Shown one piece after another: positions 1 through 4,870 of a DNA stretch of 5,486 nucleotides; positions within the stretch are counted from its first letter, which is position 1; every line of letters starts with the position of its first letter. Below the pieces are notes generated by a model, which saw only the letters and a list, made by a program, of their open reading frames with translations, was not told where the DNA came from and did not search any database. The DNA comes from Chloroflexota bacterium (lineage in GTDB: Bacteria > Chloroflexota > Dehalococcoidia > UBA2979), in assembly GCA_947446155.1 (NCBI GenBank), contig CANFFZ010000124.1:1-5486 (forward strand), in the 5' to 3' direction. The translations under genes were made by a program, and so were the position numbers.

Positions 1-3
1 CCG

Positions 4-60
4 CTGTCCATCGAGTGGTGGAGGCGTCCTGCCTCCCGAGCGACAGAAAGAGGAGCGGAC
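4..60 (+). promoter_or_regulatory. Conserved 57-nt leader of cassette 1 with hairpin and Shine-Dalgarno
   Basis: All 57 bases are identical to 1962-2018, although the adjoining gene A copies differ at roughly 11% of bases. The block holds a perfect 6-bp hairpin (GGAGGC 20-25, loop 26-30, GCCTCC 31-36). This may be enclosed by a long-range stem of CTGTC (4-8) with GACAG (42-46). The ribosome binding site AGGAG (51-55) lies 6 nt before the TTG start at 62. The identity begins exactly at the first base of the CTGTC arm. A role as a cis-acting RNA or protein-binding element is inferred. CTCC (33-36) could alternatively pair with GGAG of the binding site, but this is only 4 bp. Confidence 0.6.
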
Positions 61-61
61 G

Positions 62-475
62 TTGGCCTACAACAAGCCGATCCCGGATCCGGATCCGTAT
101 ACCACCCAGCCATTCTGGGACGGTGCGAAGGCTGGGAAGCTCATGCTCCCCCGCTGCACCAACTGCAACCGCGCGCATTTCTACCCTCGGATGATCTGCC
201 CGCATTGCTACTCACGACAGATCGAGTGGTTCGAGGCCTCTGGTGAGGGCTGGATCCACACGTTCGCCGTGCAGCACCGCGCCTTCGGCGGCTGGGCGGA
301 CGACGTCCCGTTCGTCACCGCCTACATCGACCTCAAGGAGGGTGACCGTATGTTCACCGTCCTGCGTGGGGTCGACGGCGCGAAGCCCGAGACCATCAAG
401 GTCGGGGCGCCGGTGAAGATCGAATTCGAAGAAGCCAGCGAGACGGTGTCCATCCCGTTCTGGCGTGTGGTCTAG
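62..475 (+). CDS. Zn-ribbon/OB-fold DUF35 protein, copy 1
   Basis: Small acyl-CoA-associated protein of the DUF35 family: an N-terminal rubredoxin-like zinc ribbon followed by an OB fold. Family members bind thiolase-like partners, for example the DUF35 domain with Ltp2 in steroid degradation and BbsA with BbsB in benzylsuccinate degradation. An N-terminal helix with the typical PFWDGAKAGKL pattern (17-27) leads to zinc ligands C32, C35, C46 and C49 (CTNC and CPHC). The OB fold runs from about EWFEASGEGW (55-64) to the end at 137, a normal length. The TTG start is chosen because AGGAG lies 6 nt upstream and the same start recurs in copy 2; no ATG precedes the zinc ribbon apart from M28. Gene B starts 19 nt after the stop, so the two are surely co-transcribed. 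It likely bridges or stabilises the B enzyme and shapes its acyl-CoA site (inference). Confidence 0.93.
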   Translation: MAYNKPIPDPDPYTTQPFWDGAKAGKLMLPRCTNCNRAHFYPRMICPHCYSRQIEWFEASGEGWIHTFAVQHRAFGGWADDVPFVTAYIDLKEGDRMFTVLRGVDGAKPETIKVGAPVKIEFEEASETVSIPFWRVV

Positions 476-494
476 GGCAAGGAGAGGAACAACA

Positions 495-1712
495 ATGCCC
501 AGCAACCCCTCCATGTCCGCTGCCATCGTCGGTGCGGCCGAATCTGACCAGATCGGCTACATCGAAGAGGGCACGACCGACCAGATCCTCCACATCCAGG
601 CGATCTCCAACGTCTGTGCTCAGGTCGGCATCAGCCCGTCTGAGATCGAAGGCATCTTCTCGGTCGGCTACTCCACGAACATCGCTGAGTACCTCGGGCT
701 CCACCCGAAGTACATCGACACCACGGGTGTCGGCGGCTGTTCGTTCCAGATGCACGTCCACCACGCGATGGCCGCGATCAACGCGGGCATCATCGACATC
801 GCTGTGGTCTCGCACGGCGAGTCGGGCTACTCCGGTGGCCGCAAGAACCGTGGCCGCGGCCGTAACCGTGGCGCCGGCGGCAGCGACCCGTGGCAGCCGG
901 CCTCCATGTTCGCGGACCCGTACGGTGCAGCCGGCGCGCCCTCGAACTACTCGCACGCGATGACGCGGCACATGCACAACTACGGGACGTCGCACAAGGA
1001 CTTCGCGCAGATCGCGGTCACGACCCGCGACTGGGCGACGCTCAACCCGCGCGCCGTCATGCACTCGAAAGAGACGAACCCGTACGGCGGCAAGATCACG
1101 ATCGACGACGTCGAGAACTCGCGTCTGATTTCGTGGCCGTTGCACCTGCTCGACTGCTGTTTGGTGACCGACCACGGTGGCGCCGTCATCGTCGCCTCCG
1201 CGGAGCGAGCGCGCTCCTTCAAGACCAAGCCGGTGTGGATCGCCGGTGCGGCCGAGAGCATGAGCCATCAGAACATGATGGAAATGGACGACTTCACCCG
1301 TACTTCCGCTCCGGAGTCCTCATTGGCGGCCTACAAGATGGCCGGCATGGGTCCCCGCGAGATGGAAATGGCGATGATCTACGACTCGTTCACCATCACC
1401 GCCGCGATCACGGCGGAGATGTTGGGCCTGGCGAAGCGCGGCGAGGGTCCCTCGCTGTGGGAGGGCGGCAAGGCCGGCCCGGGCGGCTCCGGCATCCCGG
1501 TCAACACCAACGGTGGTGGTCTGTCCTTCAGCCACTCCGGCATGTACGGCATGATGCTGCTCGTCGAGGCGTACCGTCAGTTGTCCGGCACGGCCGAGGA
1601 CGGCGTCCACGGCCTTCCGGGCAAGCAGACGAACGCCAAGACGGCGATCGTCAACGGCACGGGCGGTTCGCTCTCCGTGACCGGCACCCTGGTGCTGGTC
1701 GCCGACGACTAA
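495..1712 (+). CDS. Thiolase-like (SCP2/lipid-transfer-protein type) enzyme, copy 1
   Basis: 405-aa thiolase-fold protein of the SCP2/lipid-transfer group; probable partner of the DUF35 protein upstream. Family signatures: IVGAAES near the N terminus; GVGGCSF around C82, at the nucleophile position; LLDCCLVTDHGGA (218-230), a form of the DCCPVSDG motif; NTNGGGLSFSHSG (337-349) with H347; and a Gly-rich C-terminal NGTGGSLSVTG (387-397). The C-terminal CxGGGxG cysteine of classical thiolases is absent, and the HDCF motif of SCP2 thiolases reads YDSF (296-299). Claisen thiolysis is therefore doubtful and a retro-aldolase or other acyl-CoA role is plausible. A basic Arg/Gly-rich loop lies at 114-129. 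ATG 495 follows an AAGGAG/GAGG ribosome site (479-487) and matches the copy 2 start; an in-frame GTG at 465 would overlap gene A and is not used. About 89% identical to copy 2. Confidence 0.92.
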   Translation: MPSNPSMSAAIVGAAESDQIGYIEEGTTDQILHIQAISNVCAQVGISPSEIEGIFSVGYSTNIAEYLGLHPKYIDTTGVGGCSFQMHVHHAMAAINAGIIDIAVVSHGESGYSGGRKNRGRGRNRGAGGSDPWQPASMFADPYGAAGAPSNYSHAMTRHMHNYGTSHKDFAQIAVTTRDWATLNPRAVMHSKETNPYGGKITIDDVENSRLISWPLHLLDCCLVTDHGGAVIVASAERARSFKTKPVWIAGAAESMSHQNMMEMDDFTRTSAPESSLAAYKMAGMGPREMEMAMIYDSFTITAAITAEMLGLAKRGEGPSLWEGGKAGPGGSGIPVNTNGGGLSFSHSGMYGMMLLVEAYRQLSGTAEDGVHGLPGKQTNAKTAIVNGTGGSLSVTGTLVLVADD

Positions 1713-1733
1713 GGTCGTCTCGCGGACATGCAG

Positions 1734-1759
1734 CGAGGGCGGCCATGGGGCCGCCCTCG
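1734..1759 (+). terminator. Hairpin terminator after cassette 1
   Basis: Perfect 11-bp stem, CGAGGGCGGCC (1734-1744) with GGCCGCCCTCG (1749-1759), around an ATGG loop, 22 nt after the stop of the thiolase-like gene. It is followed only by a weak T-containing stretch (TCGTTG), as is usual for high-GC bacteria. The same stem core recurs after cassette 2. Confidence 0.8.
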
Positions 1760-1961
1760 TCGTTGCCCGAGCAGATTCCGCAGGCGTCCGCCGGTATTCG
1801 CGGCGATGTTTGACCGCCTCGCCAGCACCTCGGTAGAGTGCGCCGCGGTCGCGACGAACGCGCGAACCCGGCACCCACCGCCCTCGATCTGAGGTCAGCC
1901 GAGCACTCCGGTGCGCGGCGCGGCAGGCATCGGATGCGCTACGCCGGCGCGGTCCACGTGA
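1760..1961. other. Unique spacer between cassettes: promoter and structured 5' UTR
   Basis: About 200 bp that do not align with the DNA around cassette 1 or after cassette 2. No credible gene is seen. It contains a promoter (1810-1839) and several inverted repeats. One hairpin is GCAC-TCCG-GTGC (1903-1914), whose cUNCGg-type loop is notably stable; CG/CG pairs beyond an A-G mismatch extend it to 1900-1917. There is an imperfect inverted repeat at 1883-1903 (CTCG, CTGA, TCAG, CGAG arms) and a short palindrome GCATC-G-GATGC (1927-1937). If transcription starts near 1846, the copy 2 leader is about 175 nt long, enough for RNA-level control. CGCCAGCACCT (1820-1830) recurs at 3734-3744, possibly by chance. 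Confidence 0.5.
1810..1839 (+). promoter_or_regulatory. Probable sigma-A-type promoter of cassette 2
   Basis: A -35 box TTGACC (1810-1815) and a -10 box TAGAGT (1834-1839) are separated by 18 bp, close to the actinobacterial housekeeping consensus. It lies after the cassette 1 terminator and about 180 bp before the copy 2 TTG start, so cassette 2 can be expressed independently. The start point (around 1846) is inferred from spacing only. Confidence 0.6.
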
Positions 1962-2018
1962 CTGTCCATCGAGTGGTGGAGGCGTCCTGCCTCCCGAGCG
2001 ACAGAAAGAGGAGCGGAC
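1962..2018 (+). promoter_or_regulatory. Conserved 57-nt leader of cassette 2
   Basis: Identical to 4-60 at every base. Equivalent elements: CTGTC (1962-1966) with GACAG (2000-2004), hairpin GGAGGC (1978-1983) with GCCTCC (1989-1994), and ribosome site AGGAG (2009-2013) 6 nt before TTG at 2020. The flanking bases 1959-1961 and 2019 already differ from copy 1, so the identical block is sharply bounded. Confidence 0.6.
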
Positions 2019-2019
2019 A

Positions 2020-2433
2020 TTGGCGTACAACAAGCCGATCCCGGATCCCGACCCGTATACGACGCAGCCCTTTTGGGACGGTGCGAAGGCGGGCAAGCTC
2101 ATGCTTCCGCGCTGCACCAACTGCAACCAGGCCCACTTCTACCCTCGAATGATCTGCCCCCACTGCTACTCGCGGCAGATCGAGTGGTTCGAGGCCTCCG
2201 GCGAGGGCTGGATCCACACCTTCGCGGTCCAGCACCGCGCCTTCGGCGGCTGGGCGGACGATGTCCCCTTCGTTACCGCCTACATCGACCTCAAGGAGGG
2301 TGACCGCATGTTCACCGTCCTCCGTGGCGTGGACGCCGCGAAGCCCGAGTCGATCAAGATCGGCGCTGCCGTGAAGATCGAGTTCGAAGAAGCCTCCGAG
2401 ACCGTGTCCATCCCGTTCTGGCGCGTGGTCTAG
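2020..2433 (+). CDS. Zn-ribbon/OB-fold DUF35 protein, copy 2
   Basis: Paralogue of the protein at 62-475, with 132 of 137 residues identical by manual count; the changes are R37Q, G106A, T111S, V114I and P117A. The zinc ligands C32, C35, C46 and C49 and the complete OB fold are kept. Four of the five changes cluster at 106-117 in the C-terminal OB part, which may track its changed thiolase-like partner (inference). About 45 of 414 bases differ, most of them silent third-position changes, showing purifying selection. It uses the same unusual TTG start, with AGGAG 6 nt upstream. The stop is followed after 24 nt by the partner gene. Expected role: subunit or scaffold for the thiolase-like enzyme in acyl-CoA metabolism in the cytoplasm. 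Confidence 0.93.
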   Translation: MAYNKPIPDPDPYTTQPFWDGAKAGKLMLPRCTNCNQAHFYPRMICPHCYSRQIEWFEASGEGWIHTFAVQHRAFGGWADDVPFVTAYIDLKEGDRMFTVLRGVDAAKPESIKIGAAVKIEFEEASETVSIPFWRVV

Positions 2434-2457
2434 GGAACAGGGAAAGGAACCGGAACA

Positions 2458-3675
2458 ATGCCCAGTAACCCGTCTATGGCCGCTGCCATCGTCGGTGCCG
2501 CCGAGTCTGACAAGATCGGCTACATCGAAGAAGGCACCACCGACCAGATCCTGCACATCCAGGCGATCTCCAATGTCTGCGCTCAGGTCGGCATCCGCCC
2601 CTCCGAGATCGAAGGTATCTTCTCCGTCGGGTACTCGACGAACATCGCCGAGTACCTCGGGCTGCACCCGAAGTACATCGACACCACCGGTGTCGGCGGC
2701 TGTTCGTTCCAGATGCACGTGCACCACGCCCTCGCGGCGATTAACGCCGGCATCATCGACATCGCCGTCGTCTCGCACGGCGAGTCGGGCTACTCCGGTG
2801 GCCGCAAGAACCGTGGCCGCGGCCGTAACCGTGGCGCCGGCGGCGGCGACCCATGGCAGCCGTCCGCGATGTTCGATGGCCTGTACGGCACGTCCGGCCC
2901 GCCGTCGTACTACTCGCACGCCTACTCGCGGTACCTGCACCAGTACGGTGCTCGCCAGGAGGACTTCGCGCAGATCGCGGTCACCACTCGTGACTGGGCG
3001 GGGCTGAACCCGCGCGCGGTCATGCACTCGAAGGAGACCAACCCCTACGGCGGCAAGATCACCGTTGACGACGTGATGAACTCGCGCGTCATCTCGTGGC
3101 CGTTGAAGTTGCTCGACTGCTGTCTGGTGACCGACCACGGTGGCGCCGTCATCGTCGCCTCCGCCGAACGCGCTCGTTCGTTCAAGACCAAGCCGGTGTG
3201 GATTGCTGGCGCGGGCGAGAACATGAGCCACCAGAACATGCTGGAGATGGGCGACTTCACTCGCACCTCCGCTCCCGAGTCCTCTGCCACCGCCTACAAG
3301 ATGGCTGGCATGGGCCCCGGCGAGATGGAAATGGCGATGATCTACGACTCCTTCACTGTCACGGCGGGTATCACCGCCGAGATGCTTGGCCTGACCAAGC
3401 GCGGTGAGGGCCCCTCGCTCTGGGAGGGCGGCAAGGCTGGCCCGGGCGGCTCCGGCATCCCGGTCAACACCAACGGTGGTGGCCTGTCCTTCAGTCACTC
3501 CGGGATGTACGGCATGATGTTGCTGATCGAGGCCTACCGGCAGTTGTCCGGCACGGCTGAGGACGGCGTCAACGGCCTCCCTGGCAAGCAGACGAGCGCC
3601 AAGACGGCGATCGTCAACGGCACCGGCGGCCTGCTGTCTGTGACCGGCACCCTGGTGCTGGCCTCAGACGACTAG
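2458..3675 (+). CDS. Thiolase-like (SCP2/lipid-transfer-protein type) enzyme, copy 2
   Basis: 405-aa paralogue of the protein at 495-1712; 361 of 405 residues match by manual count, with no indels. It keeps C82, the Arg/Gly-rich loop (114-129), LLDCCLVTDHGGA (218-230), YDSF (296-299), H347 and the Gly-rich C terminus; like copy 1 it lacks the second classical thiolase cysteine. Of the 44 differences, 18 fall within residues 136-168, where copy 2 gains tyrosines (N151Y, M156Y, H159Y). That region follows the first half of the thiolase core, in the loop domain that in characterised thiolases covers the acyl-CoA site, so altered substrate choice is a fair inference. ATG 2458 is preceded by AAAGGA (2443-2448). 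Co-transcribed with the DUF35 gene upstream and closed by the terminator at 3692-3727. Confidence 0.92.
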   Translation: MPSNPSMAAAIVGAAESDKIGYIEEGTTDQILHIQAISNVCAQVGIRPSEIEGIFSVGYSTNIAEYLGLHPKYIDTTGVGGCSFQMHVHHALAAINAGIIDIAVVSHGESGYSGGRKNRGRGRNRGAGGGDPWQPSAMFDGLYGTSGPPSYYSHAYSRYLHQYGARQEDFAQIAVTTRDWAGLNPRAVMHSKETNPYGGKITVDDVMNSRVISWPLKLLDCCLVTDHGGAVIVASAERARSFKTKPVWIAGAGENMSHQNMLEMGDFTRTSAPESSATAYKMAGMGPGEMEMAMIYDSFTVTAGITAEMLGLTKRGEGPSLWEGGKAGPGGSGIPVNTNGGGLSFSHSGMYGMMLLIEAYRQLSGTAEDGVNGLPGKQTSAKTAIVNGTGGLLSVTGTLVLASDD

Positions 3676-3691
3676 TCCCGAGCGGACACTC

Positions 3692-3727
3692 GCGAGGGCG
3701 GCCCGGCACGCGCTGGGCCGCCCTCGC
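3692..3727 (+). terminator. Hairpin terminator after cassette 2
   Basis: Perfect 13-bp stem, GCGAGGGCGGCCC (3692-3704) with GGGCCGCCCTCGC (3715-3727). It can be extended inward by G-U, G-C and C-G pairs to leave an ACGC loop (3708-3711). It starts 17 nt after the stop. It shares the 11-bp core CGAGGGCGGCC/GGCCGCCCTCG with the cassette 1 terminator but has a different loop. There is no T tract. Confidence 0.8.
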
Positions 3728-3789
3728 CGTACACGCCAGCACCTGAGACGCTATCCCGGCGAGGATGCTGGCTACCTGACGGCGGACCG

Positions 3790-4548
3790 ATGCTGATCGA
3801 CCTCCACACGCACACCCACCCGGGGTCCTGGGACTCCTACCTGCTGCCCGACGAACTCGTCGAGCGGTCCAAGCAGGCAGGCCTGGACGCCATCGTGCTG
3901 TCCGAGCACGACTGGGCGTGGGATCCCGAAGAGGTGAAGGCGCTCGCGAAGCGCCACAACTTCACCGTCATCCCTGCGATGGAGATCAACACCGAAGACG
4001 GCCACATGCTCGTCTACGGGATGCACAAGTACGTCTTCGGCATGCATCGCGCCCACGAACTCATGGGCCACGTGAACCAGGTCGACGGTGTGATGGTGGC
4101 CGCCCACCCCTACCGCCGCCACCACCCGTGGCAGTGGGACAAGGAGAAGGAGTGGGAGGACGCCCTCGTCCGCTCCGAGGAGAACGAAGGTTTCCGCCTC
4201 ATCGTCGCGATGGAGGTCCTCAACGGCCGCGGGAAGCAGAACGAGAACCAGATGGCGGCGCGCATCGCCGACCGCATGCACTTCCACGGCACGGCCGGCA
4301 CCGACTCGCACGCGACCACTGACATCGGCAAGTGCGCGACCTACTTCGAACGCGATGTGCGCAACGAGCGCGACCTGATCACGGAACTGCGTGCGGGCCG
4401 CTTCTGGCCCCTGGACCTCATCGGCGGCGGCGTCGGCCCCGACCCGCGCTACCTGGCCCTCCCGGACGATGTCCACGCCGTCTGGCGCGACATCGATGAG
4501 GCCCGCGCCGAGTACCTCGCGCGGCTGGCCGCGAAGCAGGTCCGCTAG
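3790..4548 (+). CDS. PHP-domain metal-dependent phosphoesterase
   Basis: 252-aa single-domain PHP protein, probably a cytoplasmic metal-dependent phosphoesterase of the TrpH/YciV-like group; the substrate is not predictable. All PHP metal-site motifs are visible: DLHTHTH (H6, H8) with D15; LSEHDW (H40, D41); AMEINTEDGH (E65, H72); AAHPYRRHHPW (H106); and AGTDSHA (D172, H174). The C-terminal GKCATYFERDV...LRAGRFWP pattern is usual for stand-alone PHP phosphoesterases. The length excludes DNA polymerase PHP fusions, and there is no signal peptide. ATG 3790 is chosen because the first metal motif begins at residue 4; the upstream ribosome site (GGCGGA, 3780-3785) is weak. It begins 63 bp after the cassette 2 terminator with no clear promoter of its own, so it may depend on readthrough or an unrecognised promoter. 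A link to the acyl-CoA genes is by position only. Histidinol phosphatase and cyclic-nucleotide roles cannot be excluded. Confidence 0.88.
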   Translation: MLIDLHTHTHPGSWDSYLLPDELVERSKQAGLDAIVLSEHDWAWDPEEVKALAKRHNFTVIPAMEINTEDGHMLVYGMHKYVFGMHRAHELMGHVNQVDGVMVAAHPYRRHHPWQWDKEKEWEDALVRSEENEGFRLIVAMEVLNGRGKQNENQMAARIADRMHFHGTAGTDSHATTDIGKCATYFERDVRNERDLITELRAGRFWPLDLIGGGVGPDPRYLALPDDVHAVWRDIDEARAEYLARLAAKQVR

Positions 4549-4557
4549 GCCGCTTCG
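4532..4557 (+). terminator. Possible weak terminator overlapping the PHP stop codon
   Basis: CGAAGC (4532-4537) pairs with GCTTCG (4552-4557). Inside it, past a bulged A (4538), GGTC (4539-4542) pairs with GGCC (4548-4551) with one U-G wobble, leaving a CGCTA loop. The stop codon TAG (4546-4548) lies within the hairpin. No T tract follows, so a terminator function is uncertain; it might instead be a 3'-end stabiliser or chance. Confidence 0.3.
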
Positions 4558-4618
4558 GACGCCCGTTCACCTCAAGGGAAGCGCAGCAGGCTCCGGTGAT
4601 CGAGAGTGCTGGGGCACC

Positions 4619-4633
4619 CATACAAGCGGTATG
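4619..4633. promoter_or_regulatory. Possible operator, CATAC-N5-GTATG inverted repeat
   Basis: Perfect 5-bp arms, CATAC (4619-4623) and GTATG (4629-4633), around AAGCG. It lies about 120 bp upstream of the predicted -35 box of the MaoC gene, rather far for a simple repressor site. It could be a regulator-binding site or chance. Confidence 0.2.
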
Positions 4634-4751
4634 ACGAAGCAAGGACCCGCCCGGGGCGCTGCCGTCACGCATCTCCAGCCCTCGCCTGACCACCCCAGAA
4701 GAGGCTCGTGTGCCGCGTAACGACCGCCGTCGAATCACGGCCACGCGAGGT

Positions 4752-4780
4752 TTGACACCCCAGAGGGCCGCCGATATCGT
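4752..4780 (+). promoter_or_regulatory. Sigma-A-type promoter of the MaoC pair
   Basis: A consensus -35 box TTGACA (4752-4757) and a -10 box TATCGT (4775-4780) are separated by an ideal 17 bp. The predicted start is near 4787, giving an untranslated leader of about 80 nt before ATG 4871. It is the strongest promoter match in the window and implies that the MaoC genes form their own operon. Confidence 0.7.
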
Positions 4781-4859
4781 TCGCGCGCGGCATGGGGGAC
4801 AGGCGCGATCGCGGCGCCCTCATTGTGCCACGCCAGAACCGACAACTCACTCATGACGA

Positions 4860-4864
4860 GGAGG
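4860..4864 (+). promoter_or_regulatory. Ribosome binding site deciding the MaoC start
   Basis: GGAGG, a full Shine-Dalgarno core within GAGGAGGGAG (4858-4867), stands 6 nt before ATG 4871. This selects ATG 4871 over the in-frame ATG 4853 and GTG 4823, which would encode an unconserved-looking basic extension. Confidence 0.8.
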
Positions 4865-4870
4865 GAGTCG

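Larger units (their letters stand above)
4..1759 (+). repeat. Tandem cassette, copy 1 (leader - DUF35 - thiolase-like - terminator)
   Basis: First copy of a duplicated transcription unit. It aligns to 1962-3727 at a constant offset of 1958 through the leader and gene A, and 1963 through gene B; the 5-base difference lies entirely in the A-B spacer (19 nt here, 24 nt in copy 2). Similarity begins abruptly at base 4, since bases 1-3 do not match the corresponding copy 2 bases, and ends with the terminator hairpin. The promoter of this copy lies outside the window. Confidence 0.93.
1962..3727 (+). repeat. Tandem cassette, copy 2 (leader - DUF35 - thiolase-like - terminator)
   Basis: Second copy of the unit at 4-1759, in the same order and orientation and with identical protein lengths (137 and 405 aa). 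Substitutions are spread through both genes and mostly silent, the A-B spacer is 5 nt longer, and the terminator loop differs, so the duplication is not recent. Confidence 0.93.
4549..4870. other. 322-bp intergenic region upstream of the MaoC pair
   Basis: No convincing gene in either strand. The first part (4549-4740) shows only a short inverted repeat CATAC-AAGCG-GTATG (4619-4633), a possible operator, and a GC palindrome CGCCC-G-GGGCG (4648-4658) likely to be chance. The second part carries the promoter at 4752-4780, then about 80 nt of untranslated leader ending in the ribosome site at 4860-4864. In-frame starts at 4823 (GTG) and 4853 (ATG) lack a ribosome site as good as the one before 4871. 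Confidence 0.6.

Noticed and set aside
465..494. Upstream GTG start for the first thiolase-like gene
   Set aside because: It would overlap the end of the DUF35 gene, has no ribosome site, and the paralogue at 2458 starts at the equivalent of ATG 495.
495..1712. Straightforward acetyl-CoA acetyltransferase (thiolase) call
   Set aside because: The second catalytic cysteine is missing and the HDCF motif is replaced by YDSF, so only a thiolase-like assignment is supported.
890..1813. A 307-codon + strand frame inside the first thiolase-like gene
   Set aside because: Arg/His-rich out-of-frame translation of a clear family gene; no domain and no ribosome site.
1939..3498. A 519-codon open frame on the minus strand, antisense to cassette 2
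   Set aside because: It mirrors the well-supported + strand genes, has no recognisable domain and a repetitive Val/Arg/Asp/Gly composition typical of the complement of GC-ending codons. A similar minus frame exists over copy 1 (396-1268) for the same reason.
4..3727. Duplication as an assembly artefact
   Set aside because: Many scattered silent changes, different A-B spacers, different terminator loops and unique DNA between the copies show two genuine loci.
4619..4633. KstR2-type steroid operator
   Set aside because: As I recall, the consensus has CAAG and CTTG half-sites; only CAAG is present here, and the other half reads GTAT.
4823..4870. Longer starts (GTG 4823, ATG 4853) for the MaoC-type gene
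   Set aside because: The strong GGAGG 6 nt before ATG 4871 and the family-typical N terminus favour 4871.
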